Notes: a model not told the origin generated them from the letters alone. Positions 57,501-60,162 are shown, numbered from the stretch's first letter. The stretch is 64,000 nt of DNA from Siphonodentalium dalli (GCA_032622095.1 CP136066.1:189260716-189324715); one strand, 5' to 3'. Numbers and translations: made by a program.

Positions 57501-59099
57501 GATGTCACCGCGACATTTTCATATGTGTATTACGCTGTTTTCAATTACTATTAATGTCTCTATTTGACCGCACTGTCCGCACATCAAACATTGCGTCGTA
57601 GTTTTGGCGCTTTTATTTCAAAGGGTTACACTGTACCGATAACATACCGGTACTGTGCTCAATTGACCCGCCTTTTGACCAGTATTCTGTTTAACACTTT
57701 AACTTGCGTTGCAGTCAGATTCTTTTATGATAGATTGCTATTGACTTTAGGTACATGTATGTCTCAAACATATCTGACATCAGCCAGGGGAATGAGGCTG
57801 TTAAACGGACGCTGAGCTGTAGTAACGGAAACCCTGATAATGACAACATCTGTAAAGCCTAACTGGTAGCTCTCTCTATGTAGTAGAGGTAATATATTTA
57901 ATTATTCTATTTTAATCAAGTTGAATTTTACATGCCCGGCACACGGACAGTGATTCCCAGGACTGTGAGTGTGACTGCAAGGACGCGGATCTTCGATTTT
58001 GAAGATCCCCCGAATATTGCCGAGCCGATTCGGGTATCTCCGGGGGATCTTCAACATCGGAGATCTGAGTATACTTCGCTGTTGTTTTTGTTGATGTTGA
58101 CTGCCGTTGTGTGTTTTATTTGATGTTATAATTTACATTTATTTGTGTACTCTGCGATTATAAAAATACCGTATATATAATAAAGACGAATTAACAATTA
58201 ATTAATTATTGAATGTCAATCAATCATGAATGAAAATTGTTTTTTAACAATCATGCAGACGATATTTATATACGTCTATAGTTTGACTTTGAACAGACAC
58301 AGAACAGTCAGTTACGGTGGTGTAGAACGCCACCAGACGTTACGAAAAAGCCTTTAAAAAAAAATTAAAAAAATAAGCGCACAAAGTAAATAAATAAATT
58401 GTTTTAATCATTAAGTGCCGAAATAGTAGAAGTATAGTCTACTATTGAAAACATCAATTCCAACATGCTATACTCGTGTTCACTGCACTATCAATCACTA
58501 CCTATTTATACAGTGCTTAAATAGGTACACATTTCACGTTTCGACTTGACTGTGGTGTTTGTTCCTTCAATACGGCGAAATGTCTTGATGAAACTTGGCA
58601 TGTATGGATTAGAGTTATGTCCCGTAGCTCGGGTATGTTACAAATTGGGGATCTGTTCGGAGTATGTGCAGAATACACCCAGACGTCAAACCGAGTAATG
58701 CCGAATATCTTTCGGTAGGAATCGGGGGATCTTCAAAATCGAAGATCAGATAAATTGCAGTGTGACTAGTGTGAGTGTGAAAGTCATATTCTAATTTCTA
58801 GTATTGGCACTGGTAAAAACAACCAACGAAACTGCCCTGGACCGAATATGAGTCAGTTTATTATTTTACACTAAAATCTATATATGGAACTGAAAATTGA
58901 CTCTACAATAATTTATAAAGTTGTTTAAATTTTCAAACCAGGTTTTCATCGACGTGGTAATTTCAAATGTTCACCTATTTTCGCGCTAGGGAAGTCTACT
59001 TTTTCTGAATTTCAACACCAATTGTTCGAATTATAACAGTTACCTCTGCAGTTCTTTAACAGTCACTGCTATGTCGATAGTACTGAAACGTGTCTTCAT
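9496..59099 (-). CDS. NEMF: NEMF / Rqc2 ribosome-associated quality-control factor, full gene span (33 coding exons)
   Basis: The product (1192 residues; human NEMF is 1076) is the NFACT-family factor that recognises 60S subunits blocked by peptidyl-tRNA, stabilises Listerin on them and recruits alanyl-tRNA for C-terminal tailing. Domains in order: NFACT-N (1 to about 170), with FSTID at the N terminus and the family's conserved D-R pair in LGMDRIVD (D95, R96); a helical, coiled-coil middle (about 290-360); NFACT-R (about 480-625), with [22 protein letters not shown] and [18 protein letters not shown]; a low-complexity acidic and basic linker (626-1060); and NFACT-C (about 1090-1192) with [13 protein letters not shown]. 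All 33 exons keep phase through GT-AG introns. The ATG has an in-frame TAA two codons upstream. The linker is longer than in vertebrates because of internal repeats. The listed exons are the annotation; this entry is the envelope. Confidence 0.95.
9980..10056 (-). repeat. tRNA-derived SINE fragment
   Basis: On the minus strand the sequence starts TGTGGTCCAGTGGTTAGCG, a tRNA A-box with the usual start of a tRNA-related SINE. The B-box is not clear, so it is truncated or diverged. Confidence 0.5.
10070..10582. mobile_element. Expanded TTAA-type palindromic MITE (family A) with internal tandem units
   Basis: Family A element with TTAA at both ends but about twice the usual length. Inside, a ~60-bp block (cacagggtctataatgctcccataggtagcctca...) is repeated about three times (10280-10430), multiplying one hairpin arm. 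Confidence 0.8.
11062..11185 (-). CDS. NEMF: NEMF exon 32 (NFACT-C)
   Basis: Residues 1126-1167: [20 protein letters not shown] then [19 protein letters not shown]. The KLxPGxxKxGKAxKT motif is conserved. Donor AAG|gtgggt. Confidence 0.95.
11688..12111. mobile_element. Two-hairpin MITE (family E)
   Basis: Copy in the intron between NEMF exons 31 and 32. Both hairpins and the unique middle are present, with somewhat diverged ends. Confidence 0.75.
12147..12395. mobile_element. Foldback MITE, TA-CAGT type (family F)
   Basis: TACAGTAATGCCC ... GGCATTACTGTA. The centre repeats 'cattcatcggaaagctctcag', so it is slightly longer than the 5829 copy. It follows the family E element by about 35 bp. 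Confidence 0.85.
12480..12850. repeat. ~85-95-bp tandem repeat, about 4 units
   Basis: Each unit has 'atcccatgaaaaatcttacacaccaggaaactcacatg.g..gggctagatttactt'. It is diverged, lies in the intron after NEMF exon 31, and ends about 25 bases from that exon's donor. Confidence 0.75.
12874..12977 (-). CDS. NEMF: NEMF exon 31 (NFACT-C)
   Basis: Residues 1092-1126: [20 protein letters not shown] then [11 protein letters not shown]. This is the NFACT-C core (DSLTGxPHxED...CAPYTTxxNYKYKVKL). Acceptor tgtag, donor AA|gtaagt. Confidence 0.96.
13302..13553. mobile_element. TTAA-type MITE (family B), short form
   Basis: TTAACCCTTTACCCAACA ... TGTTGGGTAAAGGGTTAA with one copy of the CTCTTATATATGCGAG hairpin. 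The longer form (about 400 bp, two hairpins) occurs at 25805, 35221 and 42239. Confidence 0.88.
13550..13668. mobile_element. TTAA-type MITE (family C), minimal form
   Basis: A 119-bp palindrome, TTAACCCTTTCAGTGCCAAG ... CTTGGCACTGAAAGGGTTAA, without the ATATA hairpin. It shares its left TTAA with the family B element, so two elements abut at one TTAA. Confidence 0.88.
13880..14480. repeat. Dispersed repeat (family I), several tandem partial copies
   Basis: 'gatgcaaagagtaaaatccaagatggctgcc' with 'gaagtttggtgacgattggat' recurs about four times in 600 bp. No coding capacity beyond short chance frames. Confidence 0.65.
14515..14582. repeat. Short tandem repeat (gggctgcagggtgtgc), about 3 units
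   Basis: Three ~20-bp units rich in GTGTGC, immediately beyond the exon 30 donor. Confidence 0.6.
14601..14651 (-). CDS. NEMF: NEMF exon 30
   Basis: Residues 1075-1091, [17 protein letters not shown]. The acidic, Gln-rich stretch precedes NFACT-C as in vertebrates (DDKEEQDLDQQ). 17 codons in phase 0; donor GAC|gtaagt. Confidence 0.88.
15225..15271 (-). CDS. NEMF: NEMF exon 29
   Basis: Residues 1059-1074, [16 protein letters not shown] variable linker, supported by phase (accepts the single G left by exon 28), acceptor tttcag and donor GAG|gtaagc. Confidence 0.8.
15405..15500 (+). repeat. tRNA-derived SINE head
   Basis: GGATGGCTCAGTAGGTACGG resembles a tRNA A-box and GGTTCAAATCCC a B-box, about 60 bp apart. 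This is the internal pol III promoter of a tRNA-derived SINE. It is not a tRNA gene: no cloverleaf closes. Confidence 0.6.
15541..15915. mobile_element. Family E MITE, ends eroded
   Basis: Both GAATGAGGTCC hairpins and the middle (gatcacattgaagttcccc) are present. The CAAGCC ends are missing. Confidence 0.65.
16095..16670. mobile_element. Two family E MITEs in a row
   Basis: The first (16095-16328) has full CAAGCCTTG ends but has lost the unique middle, leaving two hairpins back to back. The second (16356-16670) has lost its first hairpin. They lie next to the donor minisatellite. Confidence 0.75.
16731..17855 (-). repeat. 22-bp minisatellite carrying NEMF exon 28 splice donors (about 47 units)
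   Basis: Head-to-tail array of about 47 units. Most are 22 bp; about 9 are longer (30-32 bp) and also contain GAACAGCTGACA. In NEMF sense the unit holds TCAATCGAAG followed by gtatg, i.e. the exon 28 coding end plus its donor. The long units contain the preceding codons (EQLT), so the array clearly arose from the exon 3' end. Variants (CAATCAAAG, one gattgtta unit) are interspersed, giving higher-order blocks. Confidence 0.95.
17829..17949 (-). CDS. NEMF: NEMF exon 28 (its donor is the source of a minisatellite)
   Basis: Residues 1019-1059, [20 protein letters not shown] through [16 protein letters not shown] lysine-rich segment corresponding to the KGKKGKKGK region. I chose the first donor after [10 protein letters not shown] (GAAG|gtatga, intron from 17828 downward) because it keeps phase with exon 29. 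About 46 further copies of this donor follow in the minisatellite 16731-17855, so the exon end is inferred. Reading through the first donor soon meets a stop. Confidence 0.8.
18474..18645. repeat. Palindromic element near NEMF exon 27
   Basis: An inverted repeat: 'tccccagtttatagc...agtccagtaaattaggtctgg' pairs with its complement ending at about 18602, round a short loop. It continues to 'agagaaagggTTAA' at about 18645, a TTAA-type edge. Confidence 0.7.
18716..18793 (-). CDS. NEMF: NEMF exon 27
   Basis: Residues 993-1018, [20 protein letters not shown] then KMEILA. This is the conserved [17 protein letters not shown] helix of the NEMF linker. Acceptor tttcag, donor GCT|gtatgt. Confidence 0.95.
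19501..19539 (-). CDS. NEMF: NEMF exon 26
   Basis: Residues 980-992, [14 protein letters not shown] 13-codon microexon leading into the conserved basic helix. Acceptor cttcag, donor AAG|gttagt. Confidence 0.85.
19591..19844. mobile_element. Family E MITE, internally deleted
   Basis: CAAGCCTGCAAATAGTG to CACTATTTCAAGGCTTG with two complete hairpins and no unique middle (about 254 bp). It lies 52 bp upstream of NEMF exon 26 in transcript sense. Confidence 0.85.
19971..20450. mobile_element. Family E MITE, disrupted
   Basis: Ends and both hairpins are partly present. About 100 bp of unrelated sequence (20195-20310) interrupts the unique middle. Confidence 0.65.
20601..21051. mobile_element. 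MITE with TGTGACCC ends carrying the ATATA hairpin (family D)
   Basis: Inverted ends TGTGACCCGCCATATCAAAT extend for about 38 bp and include gtaagtcgggattttt. Inside are two ATATA hairpin cassettes and an AT-rich spacer, as in family B, but the termini are unrelated to B. No TTAA. Confidence 0.88.
21295..21610 (-). CDS. NEMF: NEMF exon 25 (Ser/Thr/Asp-rich linker with repeats)
   Basis: Residues 874-979, starting [14 protein letters not shown]. Then come three imperfect units of the type [17 protein letters not shown] (roughly 21390-21540) and a shorter EQD-containing remnant, ending SHKEKQ. Probably disordered. Acceptor ttccag, donor CAG|gtaatt. The repeat has no vertebrate equivalent known to me. 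Confidence 0.9.
21690..22245. repeat. Dispersed repeat (family H) with C-tract hairpin tail
   Basis: 'ctaagtcgaaaaaggggaataactcc', then gacggacggacg, then a 15-16-bp C run, taacttcgttg and a G run, giving a hairpin. Related pieces at 27540-27765, 28970-29160, 34440-34630 and 46400-46665. This style is common in bivalve genomes. Confidence 0.7.
23042..23082 (-). CDS. NEMF: NEMF exon 24
   Basis: Residues 861-874, [14 protein letters not shown]. It joins exon 25 to give LSAKQRREMKK, matching the LSAKERREMKK motif of vertebrate NEMF. Acceptor cacag, donor AG|gtatgt. Confidence 0.92.
23108..23518. mobile_element. TTAA-type MITE (family C) with a shortened hairpin
   Basis: TTAACCCTTTCAGTGCCAGG ... 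CCTGGCACTCAAAGGGTTAA. It includes the gatacaaaaatcgga arm and a partial ATATA hairpin (23401-23475). Confidence 0.8.
23810..24054. mobile_element. TTAA-type palindromic MITE (family A)
   Basis: From about 'taagcctttcatgacggg' to 'catagaagggTTAA'. Both hairpins present, left TTAA eroded. Confidence 0.8.
24303..24612. mobile_element. Family E MITE, first hairpin lost
   Basis: CAAGCCTTCAAATATAGTGTG start, reversed middle (gggatttcaatctgacc), one diverged hairpin, end gcagccttg. It is 24 bp downstream of the NEMF exon 23 donor in transcript sense. Confidence 0.7.
24636..24711 (-). CDS. NEMF: NEMF exon 23
   Basis: Residues 835-860, [20 protein letters not shown] then QQNPK. It lies in the variable linker, so there is no conservation to lean on. 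Support is the matching phase (2 to 1, 0 out), acceptor tttcag and donor AAG|gtataa. Confidence 0.75.
25805..26204. mobile_element. TTAA-type MITE (family B), long form
   Basis: About 400 bp, TTAACCCTTTACCCAACAAA ... TGTTGGGTAAAGGGTTAA, with two ATATA hairpins separated by an AT-rich spacer. Almost identical to 42239 and to the reverse of 35221. Confidence 0.92.
26758..27019. mobile_element. TTAA-type palindromic MITE (family A)
   Basis: TTAACCCTCAGATGACTGG to TGAAAGGGTTAA, reverse orientation, two hairpins. Confidence 0.85.
27540..27765. repeat. Dispersed repeat (family H)
   Basis: 'ggccataactctga...acttgacctgtattttgtgcc...tgaacggacagac' copy; similar to 46400-46665. Confidence 0.65.
27843..28083. 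mobile_element. TTAA-type MITE (family C) next to an exon donor
   Basis: TTAACCCTTTGAGTGCCAGG ... CCTGGCACTCAAAGGGTTAA with one ATATA hairpin. Its right TTAA is 13 bases from the last base of NEMF exon 22, inside the intron. Confidence 0.88.
28097..28725 (-). CDS. NEMF: NEMF exon 22 (acidic linker with three 14-residue repeats)
   Basis: Residues 626-835, the longest exon. It begins near [11 protein letters not shown], equivalent to RHQGERKVR after NFACT-R in vertebrates. It continues as a Ser/Asp/Glu-rich disordered linker ([16 protein letters not shown]) and ends in three tandem [14 protein letters not shown] units, the third slightly divergent. Acceptor aattag. The donor AA|gtaagt is inferred: reading straight on gives AAG TAA, so intron retention would stop translation here. 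The repeats have no match in vertebrate NEMF that I know of. Confidence 0.9.
28148..28273 (-). repeat. Coding 42-bp tandem repeat, 3 units, in NEMF exon 22
   Basis: Three head-to-tail 42-bp units start at 28148, 28190 and 28232. They differ by only a few bases and keep the frame, each coding for a [13 protein letters not shown]-type unit rich in Lys and SP sites. The near identity suggests recent expansion or ongoing homogenisation. Confidence 0.92.
28812..29160. mobile_element. Truncated family A MITE joined to family H repeat
   Basis: TTAACCCTTTCATGAGGAG runs for about 160 bp of family A, then changes near 28970 to a family H sequence ending cggatggacagacag. The A element lacks its right half. 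Confidence 0.65.
29910..29968 (-). CDS. NEMF: NEMF exon 21 (end of NFACT-R)
   Basis: Residues 606-625, [19 protein letters not shown], the end of the NFACT-R domain. Acceptor ttttcag, donor AAG|gtaaga. Confidence 0.96.
30118..30356. mobile_element. TTAA-type palindromic MITE (family A), left end truncated
   Basis: Starts in ggtgcggcattaaagatac and ends GGAAGGGTTAA; both hairpins present. Confidence 0.8.
31051..31221 (-). CDS. NEMF: NEMF exon 20 (NFACT-R)
   Basis: Residues 549-606: [20 protein letters not shown], then [20 protein letters not shown] and [11 protein letters not shown]. Nearly identical to known NEMF proteins as I recall them. Acceptor tttcag, donor G|gtgagc. Confidence 0.97.
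32037..32099 (-). CDS. NEMF: NEMF exon 19 (NFACT-R core)
   Basis: Residues 528-549, [20 protein letters not shown]. The HADLHGASS motif is the most conserved part of NFACT-R. Acceptor ttttcag, donor G|gtatga. Confidence 0.96.
32284..32635. mobile_element. Family E MITE
   Basis: CAAGCCTTGAAATAGTG start, two hairpins (the second shortened), diverged right end. Confidence 0.75.
32770..33030 (-). repeat. tRNA-derived SINE, copy 1
   Basis: On the minus strand GGGTTCAAACCCCG (B-box) at about 32940 is followed by 'aattctcatttctt' and a shared body containing 'actcagtatgagtgttcatt'. About 260 bp; parallels 33160-33432. Confidence 0.65.
33160..33432 (-). repeat. tRNA-derived SINE, copy 2
   Basis: Minus-strand head GTAGCCAAGGTGGTTAGG (A-box), then GCAGGTTCGAAACCCCGG (B-box), then a body shared with copy 1 and with 16010-16080 (actcagtatgag.gttcattgcttc). 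It lies between NEMF exons 18 and 19. Confidence 0.75.
33499..33602 (-). CDS. NEMF: NEMF exon 18 (start of NFACT-R)
   Basis: Residues 493-528: [18 protein letters not shown] then [14 protein letters not shown]. This is the signature of the NFACT-R (DUF814) domain. Acceptor tacag, donor G|gtaaga. Confidence 0.96.
34139..34227 (-). CDS. NEMF: NEMF exon 17
   Basis: Residues 464-493: [17 protein letters not shown], then INKVRKIYW. Acceptor ctgcag, donor TG|gtcagt (less common GTCAGT). Confidence 0.93.
34440..34630. repeat. Dispersed repeat (family H)
   Basis: 'aaagagggataactcttgaatgg ... caaatttcattggttgagatat...ggatggatgg' copy between NEMF exons 16 and 17. Confidence 0.55.
34801..34864 (-). 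CDS. NEMF: NEMF exon 16
   Basis: Residues 442-463, [20 protein letters not shown], continuing the helix before NFACT-R. Phase 1 in, 0 out. Confidence 0.92.
35221..35620. mobile_element. TTAA-type MITE (family B), long form, inverted
   Basis: Reverse complement of the 25805 and 42239 copies, about 400 bp, TTAA at both ends. It ends 79 bp beyond the last base of exon 15. Confidence 0.92.
35699..35797 (-). CDS. NEMF: NEMF exon 15 (its acceptor is the source of a tandem array)
   Basis: Residues 409-442: [20 protein letters not shown], then [13 protein letters not shown]. The acidic linker before [10 protein letters not shown] is much shorter than in vertebrates. Its acceptor (tttaccag|GAATCC) and first coding bases are repeated about 11 more times just upstream in transcript sense (35798-36440). 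Confidence 0.93.
35798..36440 (-). repeat. 57-58-bp tandem array of the NEMF exon 15 splice acceptor (about 11 extra copies)
   Basis: About 11 consecutive units beyond the genuine exon 15 start. In NEMF sense each has CTAACTGAATCTTTATATTT (a branch-point-like CTAAC), then taccag or taacag, then the first 20-odd exon bases (GAATCCATACATC-like). Two blocks containing a diverged 'gaatgattccgtttgttttatc' unit recur in the same order, showing higher-order duplication. Confidence 0.93.
36650..36960. repeat. ~300-bp dispersed repeat (family K), copy 2
   Basis: Similar along its length to 8560-8860. No coding capacity. Confidence 0.6.
37214..37374 (-). CDS. NEMF: NEMF exon 14
   Basis: Residues 356-409: [20 protein letters not shown], then [13 protein letters not shown] and the [11 protein letters not shown] segment. 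Very well conserved; acceptor ttcag, donor AG|gtatga. Confidence 0.95.
38955..39120. mobile_element. Single-hairpin family E relative with a different right end
   Basis: The GAATGAGGTCCCC hairpin is followed by 'atgtccagcaccata.tttgaagcc' instead of acagacacactatttc. The same right end is seen at 51945-51985. Confidence 0.7.
39208..39255 (-). CDS. NEMF: NEMF exon 13
   Basis: Residues 340-355, [17 protein letters not shown] 16-codon microexon in phase 0, acceptor tttcag, donor TTG|gtaagt. Confidence 0.92.
39540..39690. mobile_element. Half of a family A MITE
   Basis: Begins abruptly at 'acaatacattggcctaac' and ends 'catgaaagggTTAA'; one hairpin remains. Confidence 0.75.
40064..40141 (-). CDS. 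NEMF: NEMF exon 12
   Basis: Residues 314-339, [19 protein letters not shown], part of the long coiled coil that in Rqc2 reaches Listerin. 26 codons in phase 0. Confidence 0.93.
40855..41930. mobile_element. hAT-like DNA transposon relic (1076 bp) with a BED-finger-like remnant
   Basis: Ends are inverted repeats TAGGGTCCTGCGAAT and (from the right, inward) TAGGCTCCTGCGAAT. A perfect 8-bp duplication AGTTTATA brackets it (40847-40854 and 41931-41938). Both ends have subterminal clusters of the ATCGAATCGA motif. Inside on the minus strand (about 41135-41491) a frame contains [20 protein letters not shown] followed by LFKKHQ. This resembles the BED zinc finger at the N terminus of hAT transposases but lacks the second cysteine; the catalytic part is absent. 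Confidence 0.88.
42040..42150 (-). pseudogene. Unrecognised coding-like fragment
   Basis: On the minus strand 42150-42043 reads [20 protein letters not shown] then [12 protein letters not shown], with codon use typical of real protein and unlike its AT-rich surroundings. Stops lie just upstream (TAA TGA), and the frame drifts into low-quality sequence after KQF. I do not recognise the protein. It could be one exon of a displaced gene or a retrocopy fragment, since it lies inside a NEMF intron. It does not belong to NEMF. Confidence 0.35.
42239..42632. mobile_element. TTAA-type MITE (family B), long form
   Basis: Near-identical to 25805-26204, same orientation. The right TTAA is lost (ends gttgggtaaagatataac). 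Confidence 0.9.
43111..43173 (-). CDS. NEMF: NEMF exon 11
   Basis: Residues 293-313, [19 protein letters not shown]. It starts the coiled-coil arm of the protein. 21 codons in phase 0; acceptor tccag, donor CAG|gtatga. Confidence 0.93.
43206..43575. mobile_element. Family E MITE, 3' truncated
   Basis: Starts caagtctgagtttagtgtg, has one complete hairpin and a reversed middle, and breaks off in the second hairpin. Confidence 0.7.
43777..44224. mobile_element. Two-hairpin MITE (family E)
   Basis: CAAGTCTGGAAATAGTATG to CACTATTTCAAGACTTG, two hairpins, middle in the opposite sense to 11688. Confidence 0.8.
44340..44572. mobile_element. Family A MITE, damaged
   Basis: 'taagccttccatgactgg' to 'catgaaagggtgg'; the second hairpin is partly deleted and both TTAAs are eroded. 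Confidence 0.75.
44643..44718 (-). CDS. NEMF: NEMF exon 10
   Basis: Residues 267-292, [20 protein letters not shown] then ETFNK. The YEEFHPFLF motif is typical of NFACT proteins. Acceptor tttcag, donor AAG|gtgagc. Confidence 0.94.
44787..44929. mobile_element. Small TTAA-type MITE, distinct ends
   Basis: A 143-bp element TTAACTCTTTTGATGCCA ... TGGCACCAAAAGAGTTAA. TTAA plus a ~14-bp inverted repeat; no ATATA cassette. It is another piggyBac-style end, different from families A-C. Confidence 0.75.
45226..45985. mobile_element. Putative DNA transposon with CAGGCCTTCGATT ends (760 bp)
   Basis: 13-bp inverted ends CAGGCCTTCGATT / AATCGAAGGCCTG, bracketed by the 6-bp direct repeat AAATCC (45220-45225 and 45986-45991). 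Subterminal 'acgcctg...gcgagt...cacactcct' occurs near both ends in direct orientation. No transposase seen; superfamily unclear. Confidence 0.65.
46229..46296 (-). CDS. NEMF: NEMF exon 9
   Basis: Residues 245-267, starting [11 protein letters not shown], which corresponds to GYIIQK in vertebrates, followed by a charged variable loop. Acceptor tatag, donor AC|gtatgt. Confidence 0.88.
46400..46665. repeat. Dispersed repeat (family H)
   Basis: 'ggccataactctgga...cttgaactgtattttgggc...ggacggacag...' with 'ttttttaaaacgggcgtataat' tail. Closely resembles 27540-27765. Confidence 0.65.
46845..47035. repeat. Dispersed repeat (family G)
   Basis: 'aggaaatgttcagataataag...agtgggagaatccattcagtatagaaagggt' copy, ending about 8 bases from the exon 8 donor. 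Confidence 0.55.
47043..47116 (-). CDS. NEMF: NEMF exon 8
   Basis: Residues 220-244, ending [15 protein letters not shown] helical segment with weaker conservation; supported by phase (2 in, 0 out), acceptor tacag and donor AAG|gtatgt. Confidence 0.88.
48288..48377 (-). CDS. NEMF: NEMF exon 7
   Basis: Residues 190-220, with [15 protein letters not shown], the conserved helix-hairpin-helix-like segment after the first lobe. Acceptor cacag, donor G|gtgaga. Confidence 0.92.
49262..49340. repeat. Half of a family E hairpin element
   Basis: 'gggatagcatcactaaattcac...ctcattctgcaaatgtgagacacactaaattcag' without its partner arm; a similar half copy is at 33825-33905. It ends against the exon 6 donor. 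Confidence 0.65.
49349..49416 (-). CDS. NEMF: NEMF exon 6
   Basis: Residues 167-190, [19 protein letters not shown]. Acceptor ttttag, donor G|gttagt, a weaker donor. A half copy of the GCAGAATGAGG hairpin repeat ends about 5-10 bases beyond this donor. Confidence 0.88.
50052..50197 (-). CDS. NEMF: NEMF exon 5
   Basis: Residues 119-167: [17 protein letters not shown], then [12 protein letters not shown], matching the end of the first NFACT-N lobe. Acceptor ttttcag, donor AG|gtatgt. Confidence 0.95.
50222..50659. mobile_element. Two-hairpin MITE (family E)
   Basis: Complete in layout: ends, two hairpins and the forward middle. It begins about 25 bases upstream of NEMF exon 5 in transcript sense. 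Confidence 0.82.
50736..50861 (-). CDS. NEMF: NEMF exon 4, with the conserved D-R pair
   Basis: Residues 77-118. It carries [10 protein letters not shown], then LGMDRIVD (D95-R96, the pair whose yeast and human equivalents are needed for tailing) and [10 protein letters not shown]. The exon is 42 codons in phase 0, donor AGG|gtatgt. Confidence 0.95.
50888..51151. mobile_element. TTAA-type palindromic MITE (family A)
   Basis: TTAACCCTTTCATGACGTG to TTGAAGTGTTAA; complete, two hairpins, 27 bases before NEMF exon 4 in transcript sense. Confidence 0.85.
51842..51985. mobile_element. Family E hairpin in a different terminal context
   Basis: 'cctcaaaatatggtgttgc' then the AGAATGATGTCCCC hairpin, then 'atgtccagcaccatattttgagg'. 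The ends form an inverted repeat CCTCAAAATATGGTG that is unrelated to the usual CAAGCCTTG ends. Confidence 0.8.
52054..52235. mobile_element. Fragment of a family A MITE at the end of a Tigger relic
   Basis: 'TTAACCaatccatgactg' to about 'ggagactcgcatatgga'. It stops exactly where the Tigger coding relic begins, so the junction is a deletion or nested insertion. Confidence 0.65.
52236..52718 (-). pseudogene. Tigger/pogo-type transposase relic, N-terminal part
   Basis: From the ATG at 52718 the minus strand reads [20 protein letters not shown], then [20 protein letters not shown]: the CENP-B/pogo N-terminal helix-turn-helix. After a frameshift near 52465 it resumes as [20 protein letters not shown], then [19 protein letters not shown] and [15 protein letters not shown]: the second, CENPB-type DNA-binding domain. 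It is then cut off by family A MITE sequence. The DDE catalytic domain is missing, so it is inactive. Family assignment rests on these motifs. Confidence 0.88.
53190..53375. repeat. GGTCG-motif cluster upstream of the Tigger relic
   Basis: The pentamer GGTCG occurs about seven times in 170 bp (aggtcgttc, gtggtcgcg, aggtcgctcac, aggtcgttta, ttggtcgaa, ttggtcggtca, gtggtcgta). This is consistent with subterminal transposase-binding repeats, perhaps the 5' end of the Tigger element. It is followed by another repeat with several CCGATT motifs (53385-53465). Confidence 0.5.
54305..54477. repeat. 59-bp tandem repeat (3 units) derived from family F
   Basis: Three units of 'ctctctcatatgaatg.caacaagccatattccgac' plus 'attactgtacattcatcgac'. 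The same words form the arms of the family F foldback MITE, so an arm has been tandemly amplified. Confidence 0.85.
54608..54710 (-). CDS. NEMF: NEMF exon 3
   Basis: Residues 42-76, including [17 protein letters not shown], a strongly conserved NFACT-N segment. Acceptor ttttcag, donor AAG|gtgtgt. Confidence 0.94.
56203..56271 (-). CDS. NEMF: NEMF exon 2
   Basis: Residues 19-42, including [19 protein letters not shown], the first beta-rich part of NFACT-N. Acceptor tttcag, donor AG|gtaag. Phases agree with exons 1 and 3. Confidence 0.94.
56841..56993. mobile_element. Foldback MITE (family F), internally deleted
   Basis: TACAGTAATGACC ... GGGCATTACTGTA. The right arm has lost most of the 'caacaagccatattt' stretch, so the hairpin is asymmetric. 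Confidence 0.8.
57984..58746. mobile_element. Possible DNA element bounded by inverted GATCTTCGATTTTGAAGATC repeats
   Basis: GATCTTCGATTTTGAAGATC followed by CCCCCGAAT at 57986, and its complement (atcgggggatcttcaaaatcgaagatc) at about 58719-58746. A third related copy lies at 58042-58066. About 760 bp between; no transposase and no clear target duplication. Confidence 0.5.
59044..59099 (-). CDS. NEMF: NEMF exon 1 (start codon)
   Basis: Residues 1-19, beginning MKTRFSTID. Asp9 and the FSTID motif are conserved at the NFACT-N terminus. An in-frame TAA (59103-59105) two codons upstream excludes a longer N terminus in this exon. The donor is AG|gtaact. Confidence 0.93.
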
Positions 59100-59181
59100 T
59101 TTTTATCCCAACTGAAACGACGACAGTGACTAAAATTTGAAATATATCATTTATTTCATCACAATGTTTTCATCTGTGTAA

Positions 59182-59224
59182 ACTTCCGCGAAAGTTATTT
59201 TTAGAATTATAATGTCTGACGTCA
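59182..59224 (-). promoter_or_regulatory. Candidate NEMF promoter motifs (ETS-like and CRE)
   Basis: About 85-125 bases upstream of the ATG are an ETS-type site (CGGAAGT on the - strand, 59182-59188) and a full palindromic CRE, TGACGTCA (59217-59224). Both are common in TATA-less promoters of housekeeping and translation genes. Position and motif only; the start of transcription is unknown. Confidence 0.45.
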
Positions 59225-60084
59225 CACATGACGCACTTTCTTAATATAGCACGTGTGATATTAAGGACTCCTCAGGCGTATTTGCGCATAGTATTTTTTT
59301 GCACATAGAGAACTCTGCCCAGGATTATTGGTATGCGGAGTTGAGAAGCTTAAGTCCGATTCTGTATCTGTAGGACCGTCTTTTACCATTCTCGTGATGT
59401 ATAGTCAAAAGTGATGAACATCCGAGATGCTCTCTTCTGAATTATCTCCAATTTATCGATGTCTCCTTTTAGGTGGGTTCACAGGCAGCTGACGCGTTCT
59501 CTATTCTTGGTCGCATCCGCCGAGATTTTATATGCTCTTTGCAGTTATCTCAGTGATCTTTTGGGGACGGGTGGCTTTCTTTATATTTCTTTTGATGCAT
59601 CCTTGAATTATATTCGCCTTCTGTGTTATCGTGTTGATGTGGGGTGACCATGTCATATCTTTGGGTGTAGATAATTAACGTCGTTAGAGCGTGTCCGTCA
59701 TTGTTATTTGTACTTGTGATTTAGTCTAAATAATACCTCGGTAGAAGCTTATGGAGAGCGACTTTTTGTCGACCAACAGAGCCCCTCATCTTCTGGGTCA
59801 TCTATACACTACTCTATTATAGTACTATTGTTATGTTTTCTCTACCCGAAAAAATTAAAAATAGCAATGAGCTAGCACATTAATAGGAGATTTTGATTGT
59901 CAAATAAGGACTTAGTGAGATTTAAAACGAGTCGGTTTGGTATTTTGTCATGCGAGCAAATATATCATTGTCCTGACAAAGAGCGTCCACGCATTTCTTT
60001 TGCGCAAGCGCGTTTATATACTTGAGTGGAAATCAAATCGGGTTAAACTGGCGGATTTTTACGGACGAAATTTGATGCATAGGG

Positions 60085-60162
60085 TATCTCGGTATCCGCT
60101 GGGCCGATTTCCCGGTATCCGCTGGGCCGATTTCCCGGTATCCGCTGGGCCGATTTCCACCA
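60085..60162. repeat. 24-bp tandem repeat, 3 units
   Basis: Three near-perfect units of 'ggtatccgctgggccgatttccc'. GC-rich against AT-rich surroundings. Confidence 0.85.
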
